Source of the DNA: an uncultured Dysgonomonas sp.
GTDB lineage: Bacteria; Bacteroidota; Bacteroidia; Bacteroidales; Dysgonomonadaceae
Assembly (NCBI GenBank): GCA_937875275.1
Contig: CALNCC010000132.1
Location: 1-24,707, forward strand
Direction: 5' to 3'
DNA length: 24,707 nt
Shown here: positions 16,733 to 24,707 of the stretch, piece after piece
How positions within the stretch are numbered: the stretch's first letter is position 1
Layout of the letters: the number at the start of each line of letters is the position of its first letter
Translations under genes and position numbers: made by a program
The notes under the pieces: model-generated
Told to the model about the DNA's origin: nothing
Seen by the model: only the letters and a program-made list of their open reading frames with translations
Database searches by the model: none

Positions 16733-17956
16733 GTGAGCAATATAAATCCACAATCTATCAGTATCGATGATTTTGATTACGATCTGCCCGAAAGCCGTAT
16801 TGCAAAGTACCCCTTGGCAGAAAGGGATCTGTCTAAGCTGCTCGTCTACAAATACGGAGAGATCAAAGATGCGACATTCAATCAGATAAGGGACTTCCTG
16901 CCCGATAATAGTCTGATGATATTTAACAACACAAAGGTAATTCAGGCGCGTATGTTTTTCAGAAAACAGACCGGTGCACTGATCGAAATCTTTTGTCTTG
17001 AGCCTCATTTACCGCACGATTATCAACTCAACTTTCAGCAAACCGAATCTTGTTCGTGGATATGCCTGATCGGCAACCAGAAGAAGTGGAAAGAAGGATG
17101 CTTGACGAGAGAGGTTGCAATAGGAGAGAGAGTTATTGAACTGACAGCGGAGAGGATATCGTCTGCGGAAAATTCTCATGTGATTCGTTTTTCATGGAAC
17201 GACACGTCTGTTGCTTTCTCCGACATATTGGAGTCGGGAGGTGAACTGCCTATCCCGCCTTATCTCAATCGAGAAACAGAAGAGAAAGACAAGCAAACAT
17301 ATCAGACTGTATATTCTAAGATAGAGGGGTCGGTAGCTGCTCCTACGGCAGGTCTGCATTTTACCGAAAATGTTTTCGACTCATTGAAGTCCACTGGGGT
17401 AGATGTGGACGAGGTAACCCTTCATGTGGGAGCAGGAACATTCAAACCGGTGAAAACCCACGAGATAGGCGGGCATGAGATGCATGCCGAATTTATTTCT
17501 GTGAGAAAAGACCTGGTAGAACATTTGTTGAATCATGAAGGGCGAATCGTTGCGGTAGGGACAACATCGGTGCGAACTCTCGAAAGTCTTTATTATATAG
17601 GGTTGACGCTGGAGACGAATCCGGATGTGGAAGAACTTGATGTTGCTCAATGGGCTCCGTACTCTGCGACGAAAGATATAGAACCGAAAAAGGCGTTGAA
17701 GAATATCCTCGATTATCTGAACCGAAACAACTTGACGAGGTTGGTTACAAGTACCCGCATAATTATAGTGCCCGGATATCAATTCAAAATAGTTGGAGGC
17801 ATCGTTACTAACTTTCACCAACCGAAGAGCACATTGTTGCTTCTTATCTCTGCCTTTATAGGTAAAGAAAACAGAGAACGGATATATACTCATGCCTTGA
17901 ATAACGGCTACCGTTTTTTGAGCTATGGAGACAGTTCTCTCCTGCTAAATGATTAA
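16733..17956 (+). CDS. queA: S-adenosylmethionine:tRNA ribosyltransferase-isomerase, long Bacteroidetes form
   Basis: QueA moves the ribosyl group of SAM onto preQ1 in tRNA to make epoxyqueuosine. Family blocks are clear: FDYDLPESRIAKYPLAERD, FNNTKVIQAR, GSVAAPTAGLHFTE, LHVGAGTFKPVK, GGHEMHAEFI and ITNFHQPKS-like VTNFHQPKSTLLLLISAF. With a GTG start the protein has 407 residues, about 50 more than the usual 350, the extra being mainly in the middle (QQTESCSWICLIGNQKKWKE region). I recall such a longer paralogue alongside canonical QueA in many Bacteroidetes, so this could be the second copy with a related activity. No ATG exists in frame before the conserved region; TTG 16661 would add an implausible 24 residues. 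mltG follows 12 nt later. Confidence 0.85.
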   Translation: MSNINPQSISIDDFDYDLPESRIAKYPLAERDLSKLLVYKYGEIKDATFNQIRDFLPDNSLMIFNNTKVIQARMFFRKQTGALIEIFCLEPHLPHDYQLNFQQTESCSWICLIGNQKKWKEGCLTREVAIGERVIELTAERISSAENSHVIRFSWNDTSVAFSDILESGGELPIPPYLNRETEEKDKQTYQTVYSKIEGSVAAPTAGLHFTENVFDSLKSTGVDVDEVTLHVGAGTFKPVKTHEIGGHEMHAEFISVRKDLVEHLLNHEGRIVAVGTTSVRTLESLYYIGLTLETNPDVEELDVAQWAPYSATKDIEPKKALKNILDYLNRNNLTRLVTSTRIIIVPGYQFKIVGGIVTNFHQPKSTLLLLISAFIGKENRERIYTHALNNGYRFLSYGDSSLLLND

Positions 17957-17968
17957 ATCTAAAACTAT

Positions 17969-19009
17969 ATGGCTACAAAGAAGAAAATAATAATATGGGT
18001 TTTGGCTGCGACTATCAGCTTTTTTGCTGTTTGTGCGGGGATATATTGCTATGTTGATTCTGTTGTTTCTACCAGCTTCGGCATCAACAATCCGGTCTCT
18101 ATCTATATAAATCAGGAGAAAGACTATGATCGCCTGATGCAAGACCTTTCCAACAAAGCACAGATAGAGAATGTCGCTAATTTTGAGACGGTTGCCGATG
18201 TGTTGAAATACAAAGGTAATTTGAAAACCGGGCATTATATCATACGGCCGGATATGACAGTTTTGGAACTTGTTAGAAAACTGAGAAGTGGAAATCAAGA
18301 TCCGGTAAAGTTGACTTTCAATAATATACGTATGAAAGATGATTTTGCGAAACGAATAGCTGAACAGCTAATGTTTTCCGAATCAGCGTTACTTACATCA
18401 TTAAACGATTCGATCATATATAAGAATAAAGGATTTACGAAAGAAAATTTTGTGGCAATGTTTATACCCAATACTTACGAAGTGTATTGGGATATAGATG
18501 TAGACCGTTTCGTAAATAAAATGTACAGTGAATATACTTCGTTTTGGAATGATAATCGCAAATCGAAGGCTGTCGAAATAGGGTTGTCGCCTATCGAGGT
18601 TTCTGTATTGGCTTCGATTGTGGAAGAAGAGTGTACTTTCTCTGACGAGTATCCCGTTGTTGGCGGATTGTACCTTAACAGACTTCGGCGGGGACAATTG
18701 CTGCAAGCCGATCCGACGGTGAAGTTTGCCGTAGGTGATTTCTCAATCACGCGGGTGCTGAATAAGCATTTAGAAACAGAGTCGCCTTACAACACATATC
18801 GCAACAAAGGACTACCTCCCGGACCGATACGTATCCCATCCATCAAGGGGATTGAAAGTGTGTTGAATTATCAGAAGAATGATTATTTGTATATGTGTGC
18901 AAAAGAGGATTTCTCGGGGCGACACAATTTTGCGAAAACGCTCTCGGAGCATAATCGTAATGCAGCAAAATACAGAGCTGCATTGAATCGCTTAAAGATT
19001 TTTCAATAG
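17969..19009 (+). CDS. mltG: Endolytic murein transglycosylase
   Basis: The 346-residue protein has one N-terminal membrane segment (about 7-30) and a YceG/MltG domain. The catalytic Glu is E219 in LASIVEEECTF, followed by the family blocks VGGLYLNRLRRGQLLQADPTVKFAVGD (split about 231-257) and SPYNTYRNKGLPPGPIRIPS. MltG cuts nascent peptidoglycan strands next to the inner membrane, setting glycan length by making a 1,6-anhydro end. An N-terminal LysM-like segment precedes the catalytic part, as usual. It is co-directional with queA, 12 nt apart, and probably co-transcribed. Its last 7 nt overlap the end of the convergent sugar transferase gene, with no terminator visible between them. Confidence 0.93.
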   Translation: MATKKKIIIWVLAATISFFAVCAGIYCYVDSVVSTSFGINNPVSIYINQEKDYDRLMQDLSNKAQIENVANFETVADVLKYKGNLKTGHYIIRPDMTVLELVRKLRSGNQDPVKLTFNNIRMKDDFAKRIAEQLMFSESALLTSLNDSIIYKNKGFTKENFVAMFIPNTYEVYWDIDVDRFVNKMYSEYTSFWNDNRKSKAVEIGLSPIEVSVLASIVEEECTFSDEYPVVGGLYLNRLRRGQLLQADPTVKFAVGDFSITRVLNKHLETESPYNTYRNKGLPPGPIRIPSIKGIESVLNYQKNDYLYMCAKEDFSGRHNFAKTLSEHNRNAAKYRAALNRLKIFQ

Positions 19010-20418
19010 GCTTTCTCTTCTCCTCTTATCATATTAAAGCCGGTCAGGAATATAATCTTCAGATCAAGAAAAAAAGACCAGTTTTCGATATACCACACAT
19101 CTTTTTGTACCCTTTTCACCATGTCTTCCACGGTCTCTATTTCTCCGCGCATACCAGTAACCTGAGCCCAACCTGTGATTCCGGGTTTTACAAGATGGCG
19201 TACCATAAATTGATTGATAATAGAAGAATACATATCAGTATGACTTAACATATGCGGACGTGGTCCGACAATAGACATGTCTCCTTTCAGCACATTGATA
19301 AATTGAGGTAATTCGTCGATATTCGTTTTTCTCATAAATGCACCGATTTTGGTAACCCGAGGATCTCCTTTCGTAGCACTTTGTAAATTTGCAACCTCAT
19401 TATTCTGCATTGACCTGAATTTATAACAGTCAAATTCGTTCCCTTTTATTCCTGTTCGTTTTTGTTTGAAAAACACATTACCCGGAGATGTCAATTTTAT
19501 TATAGCTCCGAAGATTATATATATGGTCGGGAATATAATGCATAGAACGGCTAAAGAAAATATGATGTCGAACGTCCTTTTAATGATTCTGTTAGAGAGA
19601 TATTGTAGAGGTTCCTGGCGAATGCTTAAGATTGGAATAGTGTTCAGTACAGATAAGCTGAGCTTGCGTTTGGTATACCGATAAAAATTAGGAATGATAA
19701 AGAAACGAAGCATATTTCTTTCCGAGAGAGCGATTAAAGACTTGATTTCGGCATCCCGATTAAACAGAGTACAATATATTTCGTCCAAATCTCCCGGTCT
19801 ATTCTCTGTCAAATCGTTGACAGTCCCCAAATATTTAGGCAGAAAGTCTTTATGTTCTTCATCGGGTTTGTCATCGTAATATCCAAGTACTTTATATCCA
19901 TAATCACTTCCTTTGAGCTCGTTGTATATCTCTGCTCCATTGTTGCCTGCTCCAACAAGTACAACCGTTTTAAAGTTATACCCTTTTCTTCTATATTCTT
20001 TCAAGAACACTCGAAATAAGACATGCCACACCGTATACATGAGGATCAATACCGCACAGAATGCAATCCACTTGAGGGATAGGTGTGTGATTATATTAAA
20101 CAATAGGAGAGTACATGTGAGGAAGGTGCAATAGAGTATGACAAAGTAAAGTGAATTTTGCACAACTTTGTCTATGTGTATTACGTTGAGAGAGAGTCTC
20201 AATGGAACGAAGAAGCTCGTTACGAAATAGATGAGGTTGACAAATAAAAAGAGGATCATCTCTTCTTTATGGTCAAATGAGACATACTCTTTGGATAGGT
20301 TGTCTCCAAAGAAACAGAAGTATAAAAATATTATACCGTTGATTGCAACTAAATCACCAATACGGACAGCCCAATTCATGAGATAGCCATATCCTTCTTT
20401 CTTTTCATGAGTTCTCAT
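19003..20418 (-). CDS. Polyprenyl-phosphate sugar phosphotransferase (WcaJ/WbaP type)
   Basis: The 471-residue membrane protein has about four N-terminal membrane segments (about 18-125), a CoA-binding-like Rossmann region (VVLVGAGNNGAEIYNEL, about 148-164), a further membrane segment (about 285-310) and a C-terminal bacterial sugar transferase domain. That domain shows FKQKRTGIKGNEFDCYKFRSM and DELPQFINVLKGDMSIVGPRP. Such enzymes transfer a sugar-1-phosphate from a nucleotide sugar to undecaprenyl phosphate, the first step of exopolysaccharide, capsule or O-antigen synthesis. The sugar (glucose, galactose or other) cannot be read from sequence. No other glycosyltransferase genes lie nearby, so it acts from an orphan site. 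Its start overlaps the CPBP stop as ATGA, indicating translational coupling. Confidence 0.9.
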   Translation of the reverse strand: MRTHEKKEGYGYLMNWAVRIGDLVAINGIIFLYFCFFGDNLSKEYVSFDHKEEMILFLFVNLIYFVTSFFVPLRLSLNVIHIDKVVQNSLYFVILYCTFLTCTLLLFNIITHLSLKWIAFCAVLILMYTVWHVLFRVFLKEYRRKGYNFKTVVLVGAGNNGAEIYNELKGSDYGYKVLGYYDDKPDEEHKDFLPKYLGTVNDLTENRPGDLDEIYCTLFNRDAEIKSLIALSERNMLRFFIIPNFYRYTKRKLSLSVLNTIPILSIRQEPLQYLSNRIIKRTFDIIFSLAVLCIIFPTIYIIFGAIIKLTSPGNVFFKQKRTGIKGNEFDCYKFRSMQNNEVANLQSATKGDPRVTKIGAFMRKTNIDELPQFINVLKGDMSIVGPRPHMLSHTDMYSSIINQFMVRHLVKPGITGWAQVTGMRGEIETVEDMVKRVQKDVWYIENWSFFLDLKIIFLTGFNMIRGEEKAY

Positions 20419-21317
20419 ACTTTCTCATATTTATTTTGTGCATCTTTTCGGATCAGCAAAATGAACAAAAAAGATGTTATAATTACACTTCCTATTACAT
20501 AAACAAAATCTTTTTCAGGATCAAAGTTGTCAAGAATGCTTCCGTTTTCTACAGGTACATATTCAAGAATGACAGCCATCGTGTTATTCAAAAAGTGTAC
20601 TAATATAGGTACCCAAAGATTATTTGTATATACAAAAAAATATCCTAAAACGGCTCCCAGCAAGATTCTCGGTACGAAGCCGTAGAAGTCGAAGTGGATT
20701 GCACTGAATATTATAGCTGTAATCCATACTGCAAGATGAATATTTTTTGTTATCCGCTGAATGATCGGCTGTAGACAACCTCTGAAGAAGATCTCTTCGG
20801 CGAAAGCCGCAAGCCCAGCCACAATTACAATATTGATGATTAACCCTAAAATAGATTTGTCGGAAAAGAAAAGTTGCAATATTTTATTTGTCGACTCAGT
20901 GGATGATTTGAAAAATTCTTCCCACGAAAGCAATGCTTCTGGTAATTGAATGTTTTGGTTGTAATGTCCTAACATGCTCACCAGAGGTTGTATTGCTATA
21001 ATCATCAATGTTGCAATGATGATGTATTGCCAAGATGTTTTTTCTTTCAGTTTCAGATATCCGACTACATTGCCATGATTGAGGTGTATATGAAGAAAGG
21101 CCGGAGCCAAGAACATAATAAGTGTACCTACAACTTGGCTGACGCGAATGTATCCGACAGTATATAATTCCATTGAGATTCTTGTGCTTCCATACCAAGT
21201 ATAGGATAAAGCAAAAGAAACCAAAATGGAAAATATAAGTCCCACGACAAAAAATAATGCCCATGAGACAAATTGGCTCCAACCACCGCGACTATGATCT
21301 TCTTCTTTCTTAATCAT
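20415..21317 (-). CDS. CPBP family intramembrane metalloprotease
   Basis: The 300-residue multi-pass membrane protein carries the CPBP (Abi/Rce1-like) motifs EEIFFRG (E174, E175, R179) and AIHFDFYG (H208), which form the metal-binding active site within the membrane. Family members cleave prenylated or small peptides, protect against self-made bacteriocins or act as scaffolds; the target here is unknown. The ATG at 21317 is chosen because AAGGAG lies just upstream; the alternative TTG at 21323 is less likely. The gene begins inside the last codons of the amidase gene and its stop overlaps the sugar transferase start (ATGA), so it is the third of a coupled set of four. Confidence 0.88.
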   Translation of the reverse strand: MIKKEEDHSRGGWSQFVSWALFFVVGLIFSILVSFALSYTWYGSTRISMELYTVGYIRVSQVVGTLIMFLAPAFLHIHLNHGNVVGYLKLKEKTSWQYIIIATLMIIAIQPLVSMLGHYNQNIQLPEALLSWEEFFKSSTESTNKILQLFFSDKSILGLIINIVIVAGLAAFAEEIFFRGCLQPIIQRITKNIHLAVWITAIIFSAIHFDFYGFVPRILLGAVLGYFFVYTNNLWVPILVHFLNNTMAVILEYVPVENGSILDNFDPEKDFVYVIGSVIITSFLFILLIRKDAQNKYEKV

Positions 21318-22173
21318 CGGCAAACTCCTTTATGCGTAAAATTGTCATGCCAAAGCACCCTTTCGAACTATGACAATACTGTTGTAAATTTCGTGGTTCA
21401 GAAATAACTCTTTTTTTTGAACTAGAGGCGTGAATGAACGATAAAGAATTATTCTCTTTTATCGCTATTCCTATATGTGAGTAGTCTAAACCCTCTGTTT
21501 TTGTTGCAAAGACAACAATATCACCACTTTCTATATCTTTCTCCGCGCTTCGTATTTTTGATTTTGGTACGACAGCGTAATATTCCCGTTTCGTGATTAT
21601 CTCTTCAATATCTTTTATTTTATCAACATTGTGTTCATTGTTTTTCAGATGAGGATATAGATTGGCGTGGGTAGACATGAAATTTATAGCTTTTGTCATC
21701 TCTGTTCCACCTAAAGTCTCTGAGATATTGTTGAATGTATTGCGCTGTTCATTTTCATATATCCAGTCAGACATATAGTGTAATCTGGAAGTATATCCTT
21801 CGATTTGCCCATTACGGTATCGGAGTTTTTGCAAGTTTTCGGAGAATGTGTCGAATGTCGGGTTATCCGATTTTAATGTAAGTGTCAACGAAATACAACT
21901 TTCGACAAAAGTGGTACAGTCAAATTCTCTAAGATTGATGATTAATTGTTCTTTGTCGGCTTGTTCCAATGTTTGAGCAACATATGGTTTGTCGATAAAA
22001 AAATTAGCGGTTCTTACTATCAAATCAGATATTGCTAAATTTTTATGAGGATGCATCTGTTTGATGTATTTCTCAAATATAATAGAATCCTGCTTCTCAT
22101 AAAGAATCTGTCCTTGCAGCTGAATCGATGCAAGGACAACAATCATCAATATAGAGAGCCTTTTTAATGTCAT
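21310..22173 (-). CDS. DUF1460 NlpC/P60-like amidase, secreted
   Basis: The 287-residue protein has a signal peptide (MTLKRLSILMIVVLASIQLQGQ) and the DUF1460 domain, a papain-like cell-wall fold. The likely nucleophile is C86 in REFDCTTFVES and the catalytic His is H233 in LDYSHIGIAI. Structurally studied members have been described as N-acetylmuramoyl-L-alanine amidase-like or as acting on peptidoglycan fragments, so the probable role is trimming or recycling cell-wall peptides in the periplasm. Its ATG overlaps the fhs stop by one base (TAATG), which argues for coupling. The exact bond cut is not established from sequence. Confidence 0.88.
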   Translation of the reverse strand: MTLKRLSILMIVVLASIQLQGQILYEKQDSIIFEKYIKQMHPHKNLAISDLIVRTANFFIDKPYVAQTLEQADKEQLIINLREFDCTTFVESCISLTLTLKSDNPTFDTFSENLQKLRYRNGQIEGYTSRLHYMSDWIYENEQRNTFNNISETLGGTEMTKAINFMSTHANLYPHLKNNEHNVDKIKDIEEIITKREYYAVVPKSKIRSAEKDIESGDIVVFATKTEGLDYSHIGIAIKENNSLSFIHASSSKKRVISEPRNLQQYCHSSKGCFGMTILRIKEFADD

Positions 22174-23840
22174 TAACTTAATCCTATGATTTCCCCGTCT
22201 ATTAGATCTATGTGGTTAGCCTGAGGGATTTTTGGCAGCCCCGGCATACGCATTATGCTTCCTGCTATTACAACGACAAAACCTGCACCATTATTTATCG
22301 CAATGTCATTGATCGTGAAATCGAATGGAGCCGGTACACCATAGGCTTGTGCATTGTCTGAGAAAGAATATTGTGTTTTGGCAATGCAAATAGGGTAGTG
22401 TTCTATACCCAGTTTGGTAACCATTTGCAGTTTCTTTTTTGCGGCACTGCTAAAGTTGACAGACTTTGCACCATATATTTTCCGAGCCACTTTCTCGACT
22501 TTCTCTACAATAGAATCTTTTTCGTCGTATGTGTATGCAAGCGCCGGGCTTGGTTGTTGTTCGATGCATTCAATCACGGCTTTGGCGAGATCGAGGCATC
22601 CCTCCCCACCTTTGGCAAAGCCTTCGTTTATTGCGAATTTGATATTGTTTGCTTCGCAATATTCCTTAACAATATCTGTCTCTGCTTGGGTGTCTGTGCC
22701 AAACTTGTTTAATGTAACAATGACATTTTGCCCGAAACTTCTTATATTGTCCACATGTTTCGCTAAGTTGAGTAAGCCCTTTTGCACACCTTCTTTGTTT
22801 TCCGTCTTTATAGCATCGAGAGGAACATCGCCGTGCATTTTTAATCCTTGTATAGTTGCAACAAGAATCGTTACTTTAGGGGAAATCCCCGCAGCGCGAC
22901 ACTTTATATTGTAGAATTTTTCGGCTCCAAGATCAGCTCCGAACCCGGCTTCTGTAATGACATAGTCGGCATAGGTCATAGCTGTTTTGGTTGCGATGAT
23001 AGAATTGCATCCGTGTGCGATGTTGGCAAACGGGCCTCCGTGAATAAGTGCTGCCGAATGTTCTGTCGATTGCACAACGTTTGGATTGACGGCATCTTTT
23101 AGCAGCACGGTAATTGCCCCTGCCACGCCAAGATCTTTCACCGTAAATGGCTCTCCGCTCATCGTAAAGCCGAGTATTATTTTCTCTATCCGTGTTTTCA
23201 GATCGTCGATGTCTTTGGCGAGGCAAAGAATTGCCATGATCTCCGAGGCAGGAGTTATCTCAAATCCCGACTCTCCCGGAATCCCGTTTTCTGTGCCGCG
23301 CAGACCTGTAACTACATATCTCAAATTTCTGTCGTTAACATCGAGAACGCGTTTCCAAATCACATCTTTCAGAGCTTTCTCCGTCCCTCTGTTTCTGTAT
23401 ACATAGTTGTCGAGAAGAGCCGTTATCATGTTGTGAGAAGAAGTGATAGCATGAAAGTCTCCGGTGAAATGGAGATTGATATTTTCCATCGGTAATACTT
23501 GCGAATATCCTCCTCCGGCAGCTCCGCCTTTCATCCCAAAGCATGGGCCTAAGGATGGTTCTCGCAGAGCAACAATTGTTTTCTTATTCAATTTATTCAT
23601 CCCAAGGGATAATCCTATCGATACGGTTGTTTTGCCGATACCTGTTTTAGTGGGTGTAATGGCTGTAACAAGAATGAGGTTACTTTTGGCAACCTTTTGT
23701 TCGTCGATCAAATTGTGCGGAATCTTTGCAATGTATTTCCCGTAATTATGTAACTCTTGAGTTGGAATTCCAACTTTTTCAGCGACTTTTTCAATCGGCT
23801 GTAAACTAATGCTATGCGCTATTTCGATATCAGATTTCAT
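22173..23840 (-). CDS. fhs: Formate--tetrahydrofolate ligase
   Basis: The 555-residue cytoplasmic enzyme joins formate to tetrahydrofolate using ATP, giving 10-formyl-THF for purine synthesis and one-carbon metabolism. Key blocks are present: the P-loop TPTKTGIGKTT (62-72), REPSLGPCFGMKGGAAGGGY (about 92-111), LHFTGDFHAITSSHNM, VVQSTEHSAALIHGGPFANIAHG split across about 255-277, and GFGADLGAEKF. Length is normal. It leads a leftward coupled set with three envelope-related genes. A full -7 consensus lies 20 nt upstream, so this is the likely promoter for the whole set. Confidence 0.95.
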   Translation of the reverse strand: MKSDIEIAHSISLQPIEKVAEKVGIPTQELHNYGKYIAKIPHNLIDEQKVAKSNLILVTAITPTKTGIGKTTVSIGLSLGMNKLNKKTIVALREPSLGPCFGMKGGAAGGGYSQVLPMENINLHFTGDFHAITSSHNMITALLDNYVYRNRGTEKALKDVIWKRVLDVNDRNLRYVVTGLRGTENGIPGESGFEITPASEIMAILCLAKDIDDLKTRIEKIILGFTMSGEPFTVKDLGVAGAITVLLKDAVNPNVVQSTEHSAALIHGGPFANIAHGCNSIIATKTAMTYADYVITEAGFGADLGAEKFYNIKCRAAGISPKVTILVATIQGLKMHGDVPLDAIKTENKEGVQKGLLNLAKHVDNIRSFGQNVIVTLNKFGTDTQAETDIVKEYCEANNIKFAINEGFAKGGEGCLDLAKAVIECIEQQPSPALAYTYDEKDSIVEKVEKVARKIYGAKSVNFSSAAKKKLQMVTKLGIEHYPICIAKTQYSFSDNAQAYGVPAPFDFTINDIAINNGAGFVVVIAGSIMRMPGLPKIPQANHIDLIDGEIIGLS

Positions 23841-23860
23841 AAGTGTGTTTTATATTTATA

Positions 23861-23869
23861 GCAAAGATA
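23861..23869 (-). promoter_or_regulatory. -7 box for the fhs operon
   Basis: The reverse strand reads TATCTTTGC, a full match to TAnnTTTGC, 20 nt upstream of the fhs ATG. The -33 region is weak. Confidence 0.6.
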
Positions 23870-23904
23870 TAGCTTTTAAGGTAAAAAGAAACCTCAAGCT
23901 ATAT
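23867..23904. repeat. Imperfect inverted repeat overlapping the fhs promoter
   Basis: The left arm 23867-23882 and right arm 23891-23904 share ATATAGCTT and AGGT with a small internal difference (TTA versus G), separated by an A-rich 8-nt spacer. It overlaps the -7 box edge and covers the -33 region, a position suited to an operator. Confidence 0.45.
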
Positions 23905-23973
23905 GAAACTATCTGAAAAAGCATGTTGTATAGCAATAGCAGACAAAGTGAGAGGATTTGCGGATTGATTGTG

Positions 23974-23981
23974 TAACTTTG
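23974..23981 (+). promoter_or_regulatory. Candidate -7 box for the BACON lipoprotein gene
   Basis: TAACTTTG matches TAnnTTTG, 25 nt before the ATG at 24007. The nearest TTTG upstream (23957-23960) is too close (13 nt) for a regular -33 box. Confidence 0.45.
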
Positions 23982-24006
23982 TGTAGTCATAAAACTTAAT
24001 ACAACC

Positions 24007-24707
24007 ATGAACAAGGCTCTGAAAAAAGTTACTACCCATACTCTCTTTATGTTATTTGCATTTTGTTTAAGTACCGCGATATTCTCGAACTGTTCGGACG
24101 GAGACCGGGATGAAGACAATAGCAATAACAATAACAATAACAATGGAGGCGATAGCGACAACGAAGAGAAGCCGATTGTGCCTACTCTTACAATTACGCC
24201 TAAAACGAGGAATATAAATTTCTCAACCGAAGGCTCAGAGAGATACGAGTATTCGATAACTACAAATCAAGAATCGTGGGAGGTAAATGTTTTTCCTGCA
24301 AATGTTGTATGGTGTATCGTTGAGAAAACGGCGGATGGAAAAGGGTTTGTTGTAACTGCGAAAGAAAATACGGGAGAATATCTGTCTGAAAAAGTTACGA
24401 TTACTGTATTGGCAGGTAAGGCCGAAAAGGTTGTGTTCTATGCCACACAGGATATGTATATCCCTACAATGTATATTGCCGGATACGAATATGATTATAG
24501 TAAGAGAAGGTATATTGCATATTCGTGGATTAACGAACAGCAAACAACACTTGGCTTGAATGATGCGCGTGCCCATTCTGTGTATGTTGACTCAGAGGAT
24601 GTGTATGTTGCCGGGGACGAAGGCGTTGACGCTTGTTATTGGAAAAATGGAGAAAAAACGGTTCTTGGCAACGGATCTAAATCATCAGTGGCACATGCCA
24701 TCTTTGT
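24007..24707 (+). CDS. BACON-domain lipoprotein with beta-propeller-like repeats (C-terminus beyond window)
   Basis: The forward strand from the ATG at 24007 is open for 233 codons to the window end. A signal peptide ends at FSNC (C29), an atypical lipobox with Asn before Cys. It is followed by SDGDRDED and a run of seven Asn (residues 40-46, with N38 and S39 before it), an acidic, flexible tether resembling the Bacteroidetes lipoprotein export signal for surface display. Residues about 60-148 fit a BACON domain (LTITPKTRNINFSTEGSE, then WEVNVFP). From about 155 two repeat units begin with [MV]Y[IV]AG and contain a Y[SW]W or YWKNGEK core, as in propeller-type surface lipoproteins of this phylum. 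Probable role: cell-surface glycan or protein binding. The ligand is unknown. It is divergent from fhs. Confidence 0.8.
   Translation, partial: MNKALKKVTTHTLFMLFAFCLSTAIFSNCSDGDRDEDNSNNNNNNNGGDSDNEEKPIVPTLTITPKTRNINFSTEGSERYEYSITTNQESWEVNVFPANVVWCIVEKTADGKGFVVTAKENTGEYLSEKVTITVLAGKAEKVVFYATQDMYIPTMYIAGYEYDYSKRRYIAYSWINEQQTTLGLNDARAHSVYVDSEDVYVAGDEGVDACYWKNGEKTVLGNGSKSSVAHAIF

Noticed and set aside
20415..21317. CPBP (Abi) protein as part of a phage-defence or bacteriocin system
   Set aside because: No toxin, bacteriocin or defence partner is nearby; its coupling is to housekeeping and envelope genes.
23856..24161. Reverse 101-codon open frame over the start of the BACON lipoprotein gene
   Set aside because: It opposes the signal peptide and Asn-rich linker of a well-supported gene and is low-complexity (Leu/Ser) because of that linker.

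Overview
The window looks like a chromosomal segment of a Bacteroidales bacterium, in the Dysgonomonas/Bacteroides/Parabacteroides range. The basis is moderate-to-low GC, several matches to the Bacteroidetes -7 promoter box (TAnnTTTG), lipoprotein-rich glycan-degrading enzymes, and families typical of the phylum (GH92, GH76, DUF2027-Smr, DUF1460, a long-form QueA, BACON lipoprotein). The genus is an inference. All family names come from reading the sequence; no database search was run.

Region 1 (1-11880) is an alpha-mannan / high-mannose glycan degradation locus. A partial AAA ATPase lies at the left edge. A GH76 endo-alpha-mannanase lipoprotein is read leftward. From a shared intergenic region a rightward run of closely spaced genes follows: small HAD hydrolase, GH38-like alpha-mannosidase, GH92 alpha-mannosidase lipoprotein, SGNH (sialate O-acetylesterase-type) esterase, a VOC-fold protein, and a second GH92. 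The second GH92 is broken by an internal deletion that shifts the frame. The run ends at a hairpin. No SusC/SusD pair, sensor or sigma factor is in view, so this is either one arm of a larger PUL or a stand-alone CAZyme operon.

Region 2 (11900-19009) is mostly housekeeping: tilS, a 323-bp gap, pyrC (dihydroorotase), then leftward DUF2027-Smr and LEA-type lipoprotein genes, and divergently queA (long Bacteroidetes form, probable GTG start) with mltG. The gap holds a perfect 40-bp inverted repeat with a 7-nt loop, inside what looks like a MITE-sized element with short imperfect terminal repeats.

Region 3 (19003-23840) is a leftward four-gene set joined by overlapping stops and starts: formate-tetrahydrofolate ligase (fhs), a DUF1460 NlpC/P60-like amidase, a CPBP membrane protease, and a polyprenyl-phosphate sugar transferase that would start exopolysaccharide or capsule synthesis. 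Its last gene overlaps the end of mltG tail to tail. A rightward lipoprotein with a BACON domain and repeat units runs off the right edge.

No tRNA, rRNA, CRISPR array or intact insertion sequence was seen. The observations most worth a second look are the palindromic element, the truncated GH92, the unusual GH38-like active site and the Gln in the dihydroorotase metal motif. None of these proves a new system.
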